A DNA stretch of 7,749 nucleotides from Myxococcota bacterium (GTDB taxonomy: Bacteria; Myxococcota; Polyangia; GCA-2747355; JAKLHH01): NCBI GenBank assembly GCA_022710245.1, contig JAKLHH010000330.1, forward strand, positions 1 through 7,749, given 5' to 3'. A model generated the notes under the pieces. It saw nothing but the letters and a program-made list of their open reading frames with translations, was not told where the DNA came from and searched no databases. The position numbers were made by a program, and so were the translations under genes. Below, piece by piece: positions 1-5,174 of this stretch. Position 1 is the stretch's first letter, and the number at the start of each line of letters is the position of its first letter.

Positions 1-933
1 GATGTCTTCCTCAAGGTGCGCCGGCCGCAGCGCCGCGAGCAGCGCTACGGGCGGCAGGGCAGCGAGGGCGAGCTCCGCGAGGTGCACGAGGGCGGCCACC
101 GCTTCCTCGTCAACCTCACCGACTACCTCGACACCGGCCTCTTCCTCGACCACCGGCTGACCCGCGCGCTCCTCGGCGAGCTCGCCTCGGGCCGCAGCTT
201 CCTCAACCTCTTCGCCTACACGGCGACCGCCAGCGTCTACGCCGCGCGCGGCGGCGCCACCTCGACGACCAGCGTCGACCTCTCGGCGACCTACCTCGAC
301 TGGGCGCGCCGCAACCTGGAGCTCAACGGCGTCCGCGGCCTGCGCCACCGCCTGCTGCGCGCGGACTGCGTGGAGCTCCTGCGCCAGGGCGCGGAGCGCG
401 CGAGCCACGAGCGGACCACGCGGCCGCGTCCGGCACGCGCGTGGGACCGGGGCAGCGACCAGCGGGGCGGCGACCGGCGGGGCAGCGACCAGCGGGGCAG
501 CGGCCAGCGGGGCAGCGGCCAGCGGGGCAGCGACCAGCGGGGCAGCGGCCAGCGGGGCAGCGGCCAGCTGGGCCGGCAGCACGGTCCGGGCCAGGCCCTC
601 GAGGGCCGCTACGGCCTCATCTTCCTCGACCCGCCCACGTTCTCCAACTCCAAGGCCATGACCGGGACGCTCGACGTGCAGCGCGATCACCCGTGGCTGA
701 TCCGCGCCGCCGCCGCGCTCCTCGAGCCGGGCGGCGTCCTCATCTTCAGCAACAACGCGCGGCGCTTCAAGCTCGACCGGGATGCGCTCGCCGGCCTCGC
801 CATCGACGAGCTCACCCAGCAGACGCTGCCCCGCGACTTCGCGCGCAACCGCCGCATCCACAACGTCTGGCGCATCCAGCGCGCCGGGGACGTCTCAGGC
901 AGCCCGGCCGAGGGCGAGGGCCGGGAGCGCTGA
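1..933 (+). CDS. rlmL: 23S rRNA methyltransferase, RlmK-type C-terminal half (RlmK/RlmL family), 5'-truncated by window edge
   Basis: The RlmK domain makes m7G2069 in E. coli 23S rRNA, using SAM, during large-subunit maturation; the RlmL half (m2G2445) would lie off the left edge, so a fused gene is assumed, not seen. The frame is open from base 1 (DVFLKVRR). Family blocks appear in order: VNLTDYLDTGLFLDHR (bases ~109-156), SAM-binding FLNLFAYTATASVYAARGGA (~199-258), TSVDLS, the ADCVELL acidic motif (~361-381), catalytic FLDPPTFSNSK (~622-654), GGVLIFSNN (~730-756) and the closing RDFARNRRIHNVWRI block (~832-876). These match my memory of E. coli RlmKL almost block for block. The oddity is an insertion of about 70 residues between ADCVELL and YGLIFLDPP, where E. 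coli has about ten; it is rich in G, R, Q and S and built from a 15-bp repeat. A GTG at 16 is an internal codon, not a start. Stop is TGA at 931-933. Confidence 0.92.
   Translation, partial: DVFLKVRRPQRREQRYGRQGSEGELREVHEGGHRFLVNLTDYLDTGLFLDHRLTRALLGELASGRSFLNLFAYTATASVYAARGGATSTTSVDLSATYLDWARRNLELNGVRGLRHRLLRADCVELLRQGAERASHERTTRPRPARAWDRGSDQRGGDRRGSDQRGSGQRGSGQRGSDQRGSGQRGSGQLGRQHGPGQALEGRYGLIFLDPPTFSNSKAMTGTLDVQRDHPWLIRAAAALLEPGGVLIFSNNARRFKLDRDALAGLAIDELTQQTLPRDFARNRRIHNVWRIQRAGDVSGSPAEGEGRER
451..570 (+). repeat. In-frame 15-bp minisatellite, 8 copies, inside the RlmK domain
   Basis: Eight contiguous 15-bp units begin at 451, 466, 481, 496, 511, 526, 541 and 556, with consensus ggcagcg(a/g)ccagcgg. 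They are read in frame as GSDQR, GGDRR, GSDQR, GSGQR, GSGQR, GSDQR, GSGQR, GSGQL. Because 15 is a multiple of three, copy-number changes would keep the gene in frame. The units are near-identical at DNA level, mostly one A/G difference, which suggests recent expansion by slippage or unequal recombination. The encoded segment is a flexible, basic, Arg/Gly-rich loop between two SAM-fold motifs. Confidence 0.95.
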
Positions 934-956
934 CCCGCTGCCGCGCCCGGCGAACC

Positions 957-963
957 GGGGAGG
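957..963 (+). promoter_or_regulatory. Shine-Dalgarno, copy 1 (ahead of mini-ORF 1)
   Basis: GGGGAGG lies 7 nt upstream of the ATG at 971. The motif and spacing are identical to those in front of the real methyltransferase start at 1094, so this site should be able to load ribosomes. Confidence 0.7.
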
Positions 964-970
964 TGCCGTG

Positions 971-1033
971 ATGGGACTGCTGACCCGCTGCCGCGCCCGA
1001 GCGCGAGCGGACGAGCTCGGGGAGGTGCCGTGA
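971..1033 (+). CDS. Mini-ORF 1, 20 aa, possible leader peptide
   Basis: This short frame encodes MGLLTRCRARARADELGEVP and ends with a TGA at 1031-1033. Its last base is the A of the ATG at 1033, giving a TGATG stop-start overlap with mini-ORF 2. It has a strong Shine-Dalgarno (GGGGAGG, 7-nt spacer). It has no signal peptide or membrane segment, and the Arg-rich middle comes from the GC-rich repeat sequence. It sits 37 bp after the rRNA methyltransferase stop. I infer that it may be translated as a by-product of the duplication and could influence initiation at the downstream gene. Nothing shows that the peptide itself has a function, and it could equally be a non-functional remnant. Confidence 0.3.
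   Translation: MGLLTRCRARARADELGEVP
1019..1025 (+). promoter_or_regulatory. Shine-Dalgarno, copy 2 (ahead of mini-ORF 2)
   Basis: GGGGAGG lies 7 nt before the ATG at 1033 and inside the coding sequence of mini-ORF 1. A ribosome finishing mini-ORF 1 would stop directly over the next start. Confidence 0.65.
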
Positions 1034-1107
1034 TGGGACTGCTGACCCGCTGCCGCGCCCGAGCGCGAGCGGACGAACCGGGGAGGTGCCGTGATGGACG
1101 AGTATGA
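1033..1107 (+). CDS. Mini-ORF 2, 24 aa, overlapping the methyltransferase start
   Basis: This frame begins MGLLTRCRARARADE, identical to mini-ORF 1. It then diverges (PGRCRDGRV) because the third repeat copy is 1 bp shorter. It therefore misses the TGA next to the real start and runs on to a TGA at 1105-1107, overlapping the methyltransferase gene by 14 nt in another frame. It has the same GGGGAGG and 7-nt spacing as its siblings. Translation is plausible from these signals, but function is unknown; it may be a duplication remnant. Confidence 0.28.
   Translation: MGLLTRCRARARADEPGRCRDGRV
1080..1086 (+). promoter_or_regulatory. Shine-Dalgarno of the class I methyltransferase gene
   Basis: GGGGAGG lies 7 nt before the ATG at 1094. 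An in-frame GTG directly precedes it at 1091 (GTGATG), only 4 nt from the motif. The spacing therefore favours the ATG as the start. Confidence 0.75.
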
Positions 1108-1876
1108 CCGGCTCGACGCCGAGCTCTACGACCACTACTCGACCGGGGTCGAGGGCGAGCTCGAGTTCTACCGCGACGAGGCCGTGGCCGCGCAAGGCCC
1201 CGTCCTCGAGCTCGGCTGCGGCACCGGCCGCATCCTCATCCCCGCGGCCGCCGCGGGCGCGCGCGTCCTCGGCCTCGACCGCGCTCCCGCCATGCTCGCC
1301 GTCGCGCGGCGCAAGCTCGCGGCCCAGCCCGAGGACGTGCGCCTGCGCGTCGAGCTCGTGCAGGGGGACATGCGCGGCTTCTCGCTCGGCCGCCGCTTCG
1401 CGCTGATCACCATCCCCTATCGCGCCTTCCTCCACCTCCTGACGGTGGCCGAGCAGCGCATGGCGCTCGCCTGCGTCCGGGAGCACCTCGCCGAGGGCGG
1501 CCGGCTGATCCTGAACGTCTTCGACCCCAGCCTGGAGATCCTCTCGGCGCACCTGGGTCCGCTCGGCGAGGCGCAGAAGCGCGACCTCGAGTTCGTCCAC
1601 CCCGAGAGCGGCCACCGCTACCTCGTCTGGGACACGCGCCGGCTGAAGCTCGACGAGCAGGTGATCGAGCAGTACTTCATCTTCGAGGAGCTCGACGGCG
1701 ACGGCCGCTCGCTCGGCCGCACCTTCAGCCGCCTCACGCTCCGCTACGTGTACCGCTGGGAGCTGCAGCACCTCCTCGAGCTCTGCGGCTTCGAGGTGAT
1801 GGACCTCTTCGGCGACTTCTACCGCGGGCCGTACCATCACGGACGCGAGCAGATCTGGATCGCGCGAGCGCGCTGA
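1094..1876 (+). CDS. Class I SAM-dependent methyltransferase, substrate unknown
   Basis: This 260-residue protein has a Rossmann-type SAM-binding fold of the Methyltransf_25 kind. The glycine-rich motif I VLELGCGTGRILIPAA lies near residues 37-52. The acidic end of strand 2 (LGLDRAPAMLAVARRK) is near 59-74, followed by VQGDMRGF near 89-96, ITIPYRAFLHL near 105-115, and GGRLILNVFDP near 135-145 after the usual LREHL-like helix. The remaining 115 residues form a beta-rich C-terminal part (RYLVWDTRRL, QYFIFEELDGDG, TLRYVYRWELQHLLELCGFEV) typical of small-molecule methyltransferases of this group; the last residues, GREQIWIARAR, form the closing strand. There is no signal peptide, so it is cytoplasmic. 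The sequence does not identify a substrate, and proximity to an rRNA methyltransferase is weak evidence. It follows rlmL on the same strand and is preceded by the triplicated leader, so its expression may depend on read-through or reinitiation there. Confidence 0.85.
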   Translation: MDEYDRLDAELYDHYSTGVEGELEFYRDEAVAAQGPVLELGCGTGRILIPAAAAGARVLGLDRAPAMLAVARRKLAAQPEDVRLRVELVQGDMRGFSLGRRFALITIPYRAFLHLLTVAEQRMALACVREHLAEGGRLILNVFDPSLEILSAHLGPLGEAQKRDLEFVHPESGHRYLVWDTRRLKLDEQVIEQYFIFEELDGDGRSLGRTFSRLTLRYVYRWELQHLLELCGFEVMDLFGDFYRGPYHHGREQIWIARAR

Positions 1877-1898
1877 CTCTCGCTGGTCGCGCGGTGGA

Positions 1899-1964
1899 GC
1901 TACCCCTCGAGCGTGGAGGTCCCCCTCGGCGCTACCCCTCGAGCGTGGAGACGTCTCCCTCGGG
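1899..1964. repeat. 32-bp tandem duplication of the acs 3' end
   Basis: The 20-base string gctacccctcgagcgtggag occurs at 1899-1918 and again at 1931-1950. Both are followed by similar sequence ending ccctcgg. The right copy encodes the last codons and TAG stop of acs (STLEG-stop on the - strand). The left copy lies beyond that stop, so it is a non-coding echo of the gene end between two convergent genes. The two copies differ by a small indel (gtcc versus acgtct). No uridine-rich terminator is visible in the 55-bp convergent gap. Confidence 0.85.
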
Positions 1965-3866
1965 CAACCCGAGCGCGCGGGCCTTGAGCACGCGCCGCAT
2001 GATCTTGCCGGAGCGGGTCTTCGGCAGCGACTCGACGAAGTCGATCCGCGCGGGCACGGCGATCGGCCCCATCTCGCGGCGCACGTGGCCCTTCAGCTCC
2101 TCCTCGCTGGGCTTCTTCGCGCCCTGGCGCAGGATGCAGAAGGCGTGGATGGCGTTGCCCTTGACCTCGTCGGGCACGCCGATCACCGCCGCCTCGGCGA
2201 TAGCGCTGTGGCTGACCAGCGCGCTCTCCACCTCGGCGGTGCCGAGGCGGTAGCCGGCGACCTTGATCACGTCGTCGATGCGCCCGATCACCCAGAGGTA
2301 GCCGTCGTCGTCGCGCCGCGCGCTGTCGCCGGTCAGGTACCAGCCCTGCTTTCCGAAGCGCTCGTAGTACTGCGAGACGTAGCGCTCCGGGTCCTTGTAG
2401 ACGGTGCGCAGCATCCCCGGCCACGGCCGCTTGATGACCAGGTAGCCGTCCTGGTTCGGCCCGCAGCTGCGCCCCTCCTCGTCGACCACGTCGATCACCA
2501 CCCCCGGCAGCGGCCTCGTCGCGGAGCCCGGCTTGAGCGGCGTCAGCGGCACCGGCGCCACCATGAAGCCCCCTGTCTCCGTCTGCCACCAGGTGTCCAT
2601 GATCGGGCAGCGGCTGCCGCCGATCACGCTGTGGTACCAGCGCCAGGCCTCGGGGTTGATCGGCTCGCCGACACTGCCGAGGAGGCGCAGCGAGCTGAGG
2701 TCGTGGCGGTTCGGCCACGACTCGCCGAAGCGCATCAGCCCGCGCAGCGCCGTCGGCGCCGTGTAGAGGATGTTGAGCGAGTACTTCTCGATCAGGTGCC
2801 ACCAGCGGTTCGGGTAGGGGTGGTTCGGCGCGCCCTCGTAGAGGAAGCTCGTCGCGCCGAGGATGAGCGGCGCGTAGACGATGTAGGAGTGGCCGGTGAT
2901 CCAGCCCGGGTCGGCCGCGCACCAGTAGCGGTCCTCGTCCTTCAGGTCGAAGACCCAGCGCAGCGTCGCCGAGGTGAAGACCTGGTAGCCGCCATGCGTG
3001 TGGACGATCCCCTTCGGTCGCCCGGTGGTGCCCGAGGTGTAGAGGATGAAGAGCGGGTCGTCGGCGTCCATCACCTCGGTCTCGCAGCGCGGCGACGCGA
3101 TGGGGAGGCTGATCAGGTCGTGGTACCAGTAGTCGCGGCCCGCCTCCATGTTCACCTCTTGCCCGGTGCGGCGGACCACGATCACGTGCTCGACGTAGCC
3201 GGAGCGCTGCACGGCCTCGTCGGCGATCTCCTTCAGGTTGACGATCTTGCCGCGCAGCCAGCCGCCGTCGGCGGTGACGAGCACGCGGCTCTCCGCGTCC
3301 TCGATGCGGTCGGCCAGCGCCTCGGTGGAGAAGCCGCCGTAGACCACGCTGTGCACGGCGCCGATCTTGGCGCAGGCGAGCATGGCGATCATCAGCTCGG
3401 GGACGCGGCCCATGTAGATGGTGACGCGGTCACCACGCCGCACGCCCATGCTGCGCAGCACGCAGGAGAAGCGCGCCACCTCGCGCGCGAGCGCGTGGTA
3501 CGAGTAGCTCCGCGTGTCGCCGGGCTCGCCCTCCCAGATCAGCGCGAGCTTGTTGCGACGGAAGGTCTTCAGGTGGCGGTCGAGCGCGTTGTGGACGATG
3601 TTGGTCTTGCCGCCGACGAACCAGCGGTAGAACGGCGCCTGGCTCTCGTCGAGGACCACCTCGAAGGGGCGGAACCACTCCAGGCGCGAGGCCTCCTCGG
3701 CCCAGAAGCCCTGCGGGTCCTCCAGGGCCCTCGCGTAGGCGCCCTCGTAGTCAGGCAGGTTCGCCGTGGCGCGCAGCTCCGGCGGCGGCTGGAAGAGCTC
3801 GTGCTCCGCCTTCAGGATCTCGGCCTCGCGCTCCTTGCTCAGATCGGGGTTCATCGTGTCGGCCAT
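1932..3866 (-). CDS. acs: Acetyl-CoA synthetase (acetate-CoA ligase, AMP-forming)
   Basis: The enzyme activates acetate with ATP to acetyl-AMP, then transfers the acetyl group to CoA in the cytoplasm, allowing growth on or scavenging of acetate. The 644-residue length matches the family (E. coli Acs, 652). The ANL adenylation motifs are all present: P-loop YTSGTTGRPKG (276-286), acetate-pocket GWITGHSY (321-328), GSVGEP (398-402), WWQTETGG (426-433), YLTGDSARRDDDGYLWVIGRIDD with the hinge aspartate (510-532), GYRLGTAEVES (538-548) and PKTRSGKIMRR (615-625). Lys621 is the catalytic lysine that protein acetyltransferases inactivate in other bacteria. The small-acyl pocket residues (Ile/Thr at 323-324, Val399, Trp in the WWQTE block) favour acetate over larger acids. 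I chose the ATG at 3866 because GGAGG sits 6 nt upstream; an ATG at 3989 would add 41 residues unlike any Acs N-terminus. It is divergent in role from the exported genes upstream and probably has its own promoter. Confidence 0.95.
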   Translation of the reverse strand: MADTMNPDLSKEREAEILKAEHELFQPPPELRATANLPDYEGAYARALEDPQGFWAEEASRLEWFRPFEVVLDESQAPFYRWFVGGKTNIVHNALDRHLKTFRRNKLALIWEGEPGDTRSYSYHALAREVARFSCVLRSMGVRRGDRVTIYMGRVPELMIAMLACAKIGAVHSVVYGGFSTEALADRIEDAESRVLVTADGGWLRGKIVNLKEIADEAVQRSGYVEHVIVVRRTGQEVNMEAGRDYWYHDLISLPIASPRCETEVMDADDPLFILYTSGTTGRPKGIVHTHGGYQVFTSATLRWVFDLKDEDRYWCAADPGWITGHSYIVYAPLILGATSFLYEGAPNHPYPNRWWHLIEKYSLNILYTAPTALRGLMRFGESWPNRHDLSSLRLLGSVGEPINPEAWRWYHSVIGGSRCPIMDTWWQTETGGFMVAPVPLTPLKPGSATRPLPGVVIDVVDEEGRSCGPNQDGYLVIKRPWPGMLRTVYKDPERYVSQYYERFGKQGWYLTGDSARRDDDGYLWVIGRIDDVIKVAGYRLGTAEVESALVSHSAIAEAAVIGVPDEVKGNAIHAFCILRQGAKKPSEEELKGHVRREMGPIAVPARIDFVESLPKTRSGKIMRRVLKARALGLPEGDVSTLEG

Positions 3867-3872
3867 CTCTCG

Positions 3873-3877
3873 CCTCC
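3873..3877 (-). promoter_or_regulatory. Shine-Dalgarno of acs
   Basis: On the - strand this reads GGAGG followed by cgagag and ATG, a 6-nt spacer. It decides the start at 3866 over the longer open frame that reaches 3989. Confidence 0.75.
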
Positions 3878-3928
3878 GCGCCCGGGTGTCTCGCTCAAGG
3901 GACAAGAGATGAAAGGTAGCAGCGCATG

Positions 3929-3957
3929 GCTCGCCCGCCACCCGGCCGGGCGCGAGC
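3929..3957 (-). other. Imperfect GC-rich hairpin in the gap between the EEP lipoprotein gene and acs
   Basis: GCTCGC plus CC (3929-3936) pairs with GG and GCGAGC (3949-3957) with one bulged C, giving 8 base pairs around a 12-nt loop. It lies in the 174-bp gap (3867-4040). No T-tract follows on either strand, so a terminator role for the upstream exported genes is only possible. No convincing -35/-10 promoter could be read in this gap. Confidence 0.3.
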
Positions 3958-3967
3958 GAGGGCGCTC

Positions 3968-3985
3968 CACCTCGACCGCGAGGTG
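3968..3985 (-). terminator. Possible weak terminator hairpin downstream of the EEP lipoprotein gene
   Basis: CACCTCG (3968-3974) and CGAGGTG (3979-3985) form a perfect 7-bp stem with a 4-nt loop, 56 bp past the lipoprotein stop. The second hairpin at 3929-3957 follows it in the direction of transcription. Neither has a run of U residues, so intrinsic termination is doubtful. It may be only a chance pairing in GC-rich DNA. Confidence 0.25.
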
Positions 3986-4040
3986 ACACGAAACTCTCCA
4001 GGGCTGCTGTGGCGTGGTGGGCGGTGCGAGGACGGCGCGG

Positions 4041-5078
4041 CTACTTCTGGTAGAACTCGCTCCAGAGCCCGACGTGGTCGGAGAGGCAGATGCCCTGGTA
4101 CTGCTTGGCGAGCTGCTCGACCTTGGAGATGCTCTTCAGCGCGCCGCTGCGGATCATGATGAAGTCGATGCGGTCGCCCGGGTTCGGGCAGCCGATCGAG
4201 CCCGGCGTACTGGTCGGGTAGACCGACTTCATCGCGTCGGTCATCGCGGGCGGCCCGTTCGTGATCGCCTGCACCGGCCCGCTCCAGTCCTTGTCGTTGA
4301 AGTCCCCGCAGACGACCTGCGGGAGGTTGTCGGCGAGGTGGGTGTTCACCACCTTCATCACGTCCTGCGCCTGCTTGAGCCGGTTGTTCCAGTCGGAGCT
4401 GATGGTGAGGTGCGTGCTGTAGTGGTAGTAGACGCCGCGCGGCGTCGACACCTTGGCCCAGATGACCTTGCGCGCGAAGTCGTCCGGCGCCTTGTAGAGC
4501 GCCTGCTCGCCGAAGGCGAGGATGCTGCCCTTCTTGGCGAGGATGCCGATCCCCTCGTTGTACTTGCTGCTCCAGGACTGGTGGGTCACCGTCCACTTCA
4601 GCTCCCAGTCGACGCCGGTCGCGGCCTTGGCGGCGGCCAGGAGGCGATTGGCCATGTTGTCCGAGGGCGTCGCGATCGTCTCGCAGACCTCCTGCACGGC
4701 GAGCGAGTCGAGGTTGTGGACCTTGAGCTCGTTCGCGATCCCCTGGGCGCGGGTGTCCGGGCTCTCGAAGAGGCAGTGGAGGTTCAGGCTGCCGAGCCGC
4801 AGCGGGCCGATCCCCGCCGGCTGGTCCGTGGACTGATCCGGCTTGCCTGGCTGGTCGACGCCGCGGTCCGCTGTGCGCTCCATCGTCTGATCCTTCCCGC
4901 CGCCCTCGCGGGCTCCCAGCTCGATCGTGGCCAGGTCGGGCGCCGTCTCCGGCCCCGCCTCGACGCGCCGGCGGTCGGGCTTGCCGAGGTCCACGGGCGT
5001 CTGGCTGTCGGAGCAGGCGAGGGGGCCGAGGGAGCCGAGGAGGAGCGCGAGGAGCGTCAGGGCGAAGCGGCGTCGCAT
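4041..5078 (-). CDS. Exported lipoprotein of the endonuclease/exonuclease/phosphatase (EEP) superfamily
   Basis: This 345-residue protein starts with an Arg-rich, then hydrophobic segment (MRRRFALTLLALLLGSLGPLAC) ending at Cys22. It reads as a lipoprotein signal, although Pro at -3 is atypical for a lipobox. Residues 23-91 are a disordered Asp/Pro/Gly-rich linker (for example DQPGKPDQSTDQP). The catalytic domain then shows the whole EEP set: Asn99 (LGSLNLHC), Glu130 (LAVQEVCE), His223 (YHYSTHL), Asp259 and Asn261 (VVCGDFND), Asp302/Asp305 (GDRIDFIMI) and Ser-Asp-His 333-335 (CLSDHVGLW). This is a metal-dependent phosphodiesterase fold shared by DNase I-like nucleases, sphingomyelinases and inositol phosphatases, so the substrate cannot be fixed. 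Five domain cysteines (102, 132, 257, 297, 331) may form disulfides outside the cytoplasm. GGGAGG 8 nt upstream supports the ATG at 5078. It lies 96 bp downstream of the PLD-like gene on the same strand. Confidence 0.88.
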   Translation of the reverse strand: MRRRFALTLLALLLGSLGPLACSDSQTPVDLGKPDRRRVEAGPETAPDLATIELGAREGGGKDQTMERTADRGVDQPGKPDQSTDQPAGIGPLRLGSLNLHCLFESPDTRAQGIANELKVHNLDSLAVQEVCETIATPSDNMANRLLAAAKAATGVDWELKWTVTHQSWSSKYNEGIGILAKKGSILAFGEQALYKAPDDFARKVIWAKVSTPRGVYYHYSTHLTISSDWNNRLKQAQDVMKVVNTHLADNLPQVVCGDFNDKDWSGPVQAITNGPPAMTDAMKSVYPTSTPGSIGCPNPGDRIDFIMIRSGALKSISKVEQLAKQYQGICLSDHVGLWSEFYQK

Positions 5079-5086
5079 GGCGACAT

Positions 5087-5092
5087 CCTCCC
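5087..5092 (-). promoter_or_regulatory. Shine-Dalgarno of the EEP lipoprotein gene
   Basis: GGGAGG on the - strand, 8 nt before the ATG at 5078. Confidence 0.7.
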
Positions 5093-5100
5093 AGATGCGA

Positions 5101-5122
5101 CGCCTCGCTTCAAGCGGAGGCG
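5101..5122 (-). other. Hairpin in the leader of the EEP lipoprotein gene
   Basis: CGCCTC (5101-5106) pairs perfectly with GAGGCG (5117-5122), and GCT/AGC extends the stem by 3 bp past a single bulged base, leaving a 3-nt loop. It ends 8 nt upstream of the Shine-Dalgarno at 5087-5092. It could be an attenuating or RNA-stabilising element, or just chance structure; there is no T-tract. Confidence 0.35.
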
Positions 5123-5127
5123 GGCGC

Positions 5128-5158
5128 GATCGAGCGCTCGGTGGAGCGAGCCGCGATC
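5128..5158 (-). other. Second hairpin between the PLD-like and EEP lipoprotein genes
   Basis: Two 5-bp stems are stacked: GATCG/CGATC outside and GCTCG/CGAGC inside, separated by a small internal loop, with a 6-nt apical loop. It begins 17 bp past the PLD-like stop. It could be a weak terminator or processing site between the two genes. No run of T follows. Confidence 0.3.
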
Positions 5159-5174
5159 AACCACGACTCGAACC

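Larger units (their letters stand above)
931..1096 (+). repeat. Triplicated intercistronic unit carrying ribosome-binding site and start codon
   Basis: Three direct copies begin at 931 (50 bp), 981 (62 bp) and 1043 (to the ATG at 1094-1096). Each opens with tgacccgctgccgcgcccg and closes with ggggaggtgccgtgatgg. The first copy lacks about 12 bp in the middle (agcgcgagcgga or equivalent). Copies 2 and 3 differ only around gagctcgg versus gaaccgg, which makes the third 1 bp shorter. The first copy starts exactly at the TGA stop of the rRNA methyltransferase gene; the last ends at the start of the next methyltransferase. The simplest origin is tandem duplication of the original intergenic region. 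Confidence 0.95.

Noticed and set aside
451..570. CRISPR-like array
   Set aside because: The 15-bp units are contiguous with no spacers, and they are in frame within a protein gene.
441..971. A + strand frame reading the minisatellite as repeated RPAGQ
   Set aside because: It is an alternate frame of the 15-bp repeat inside rlmL; the rlmL frame has conserved motifs on both sides of the repeat.
812..1840. A 342-codon - strand frame across the rlmL end and the second methyltransferase
   Set aside because: It is repetitive E/A/V/L-rich shadow sequence, and the + strand holds clear SAM-binding motifs over the same bases.
1877..1931. Bidirectional terminator between the convergent genes
   Set aside because: I could find no stable stem with a T-tract on either strand; the region is explained by the 32-bp duplication.
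1900..2922. A 340-codon - strand frame ending in a second TLEG-stop
   Set aside because: It is out of frame with acs over its whole length; the ending arises only because the 3' end of acs is duplicated.
2085..3986. A 633-codon open frame on the + strand antisense to acs
   Set aside because: Same compositional artefact; the - strand carries a complete acetyl-CoA synthetase with every family motif.
3867..3989. A 41-residue N-terminal extension of acetyl-CoA synthetase from an ATG at 3989
   Set aside because: The extension is unlike Acs N-termini and lacks a good ribosome-binding site; the ATG at 3866 has GGAGG 6 nt upstream and gives the normal family length.
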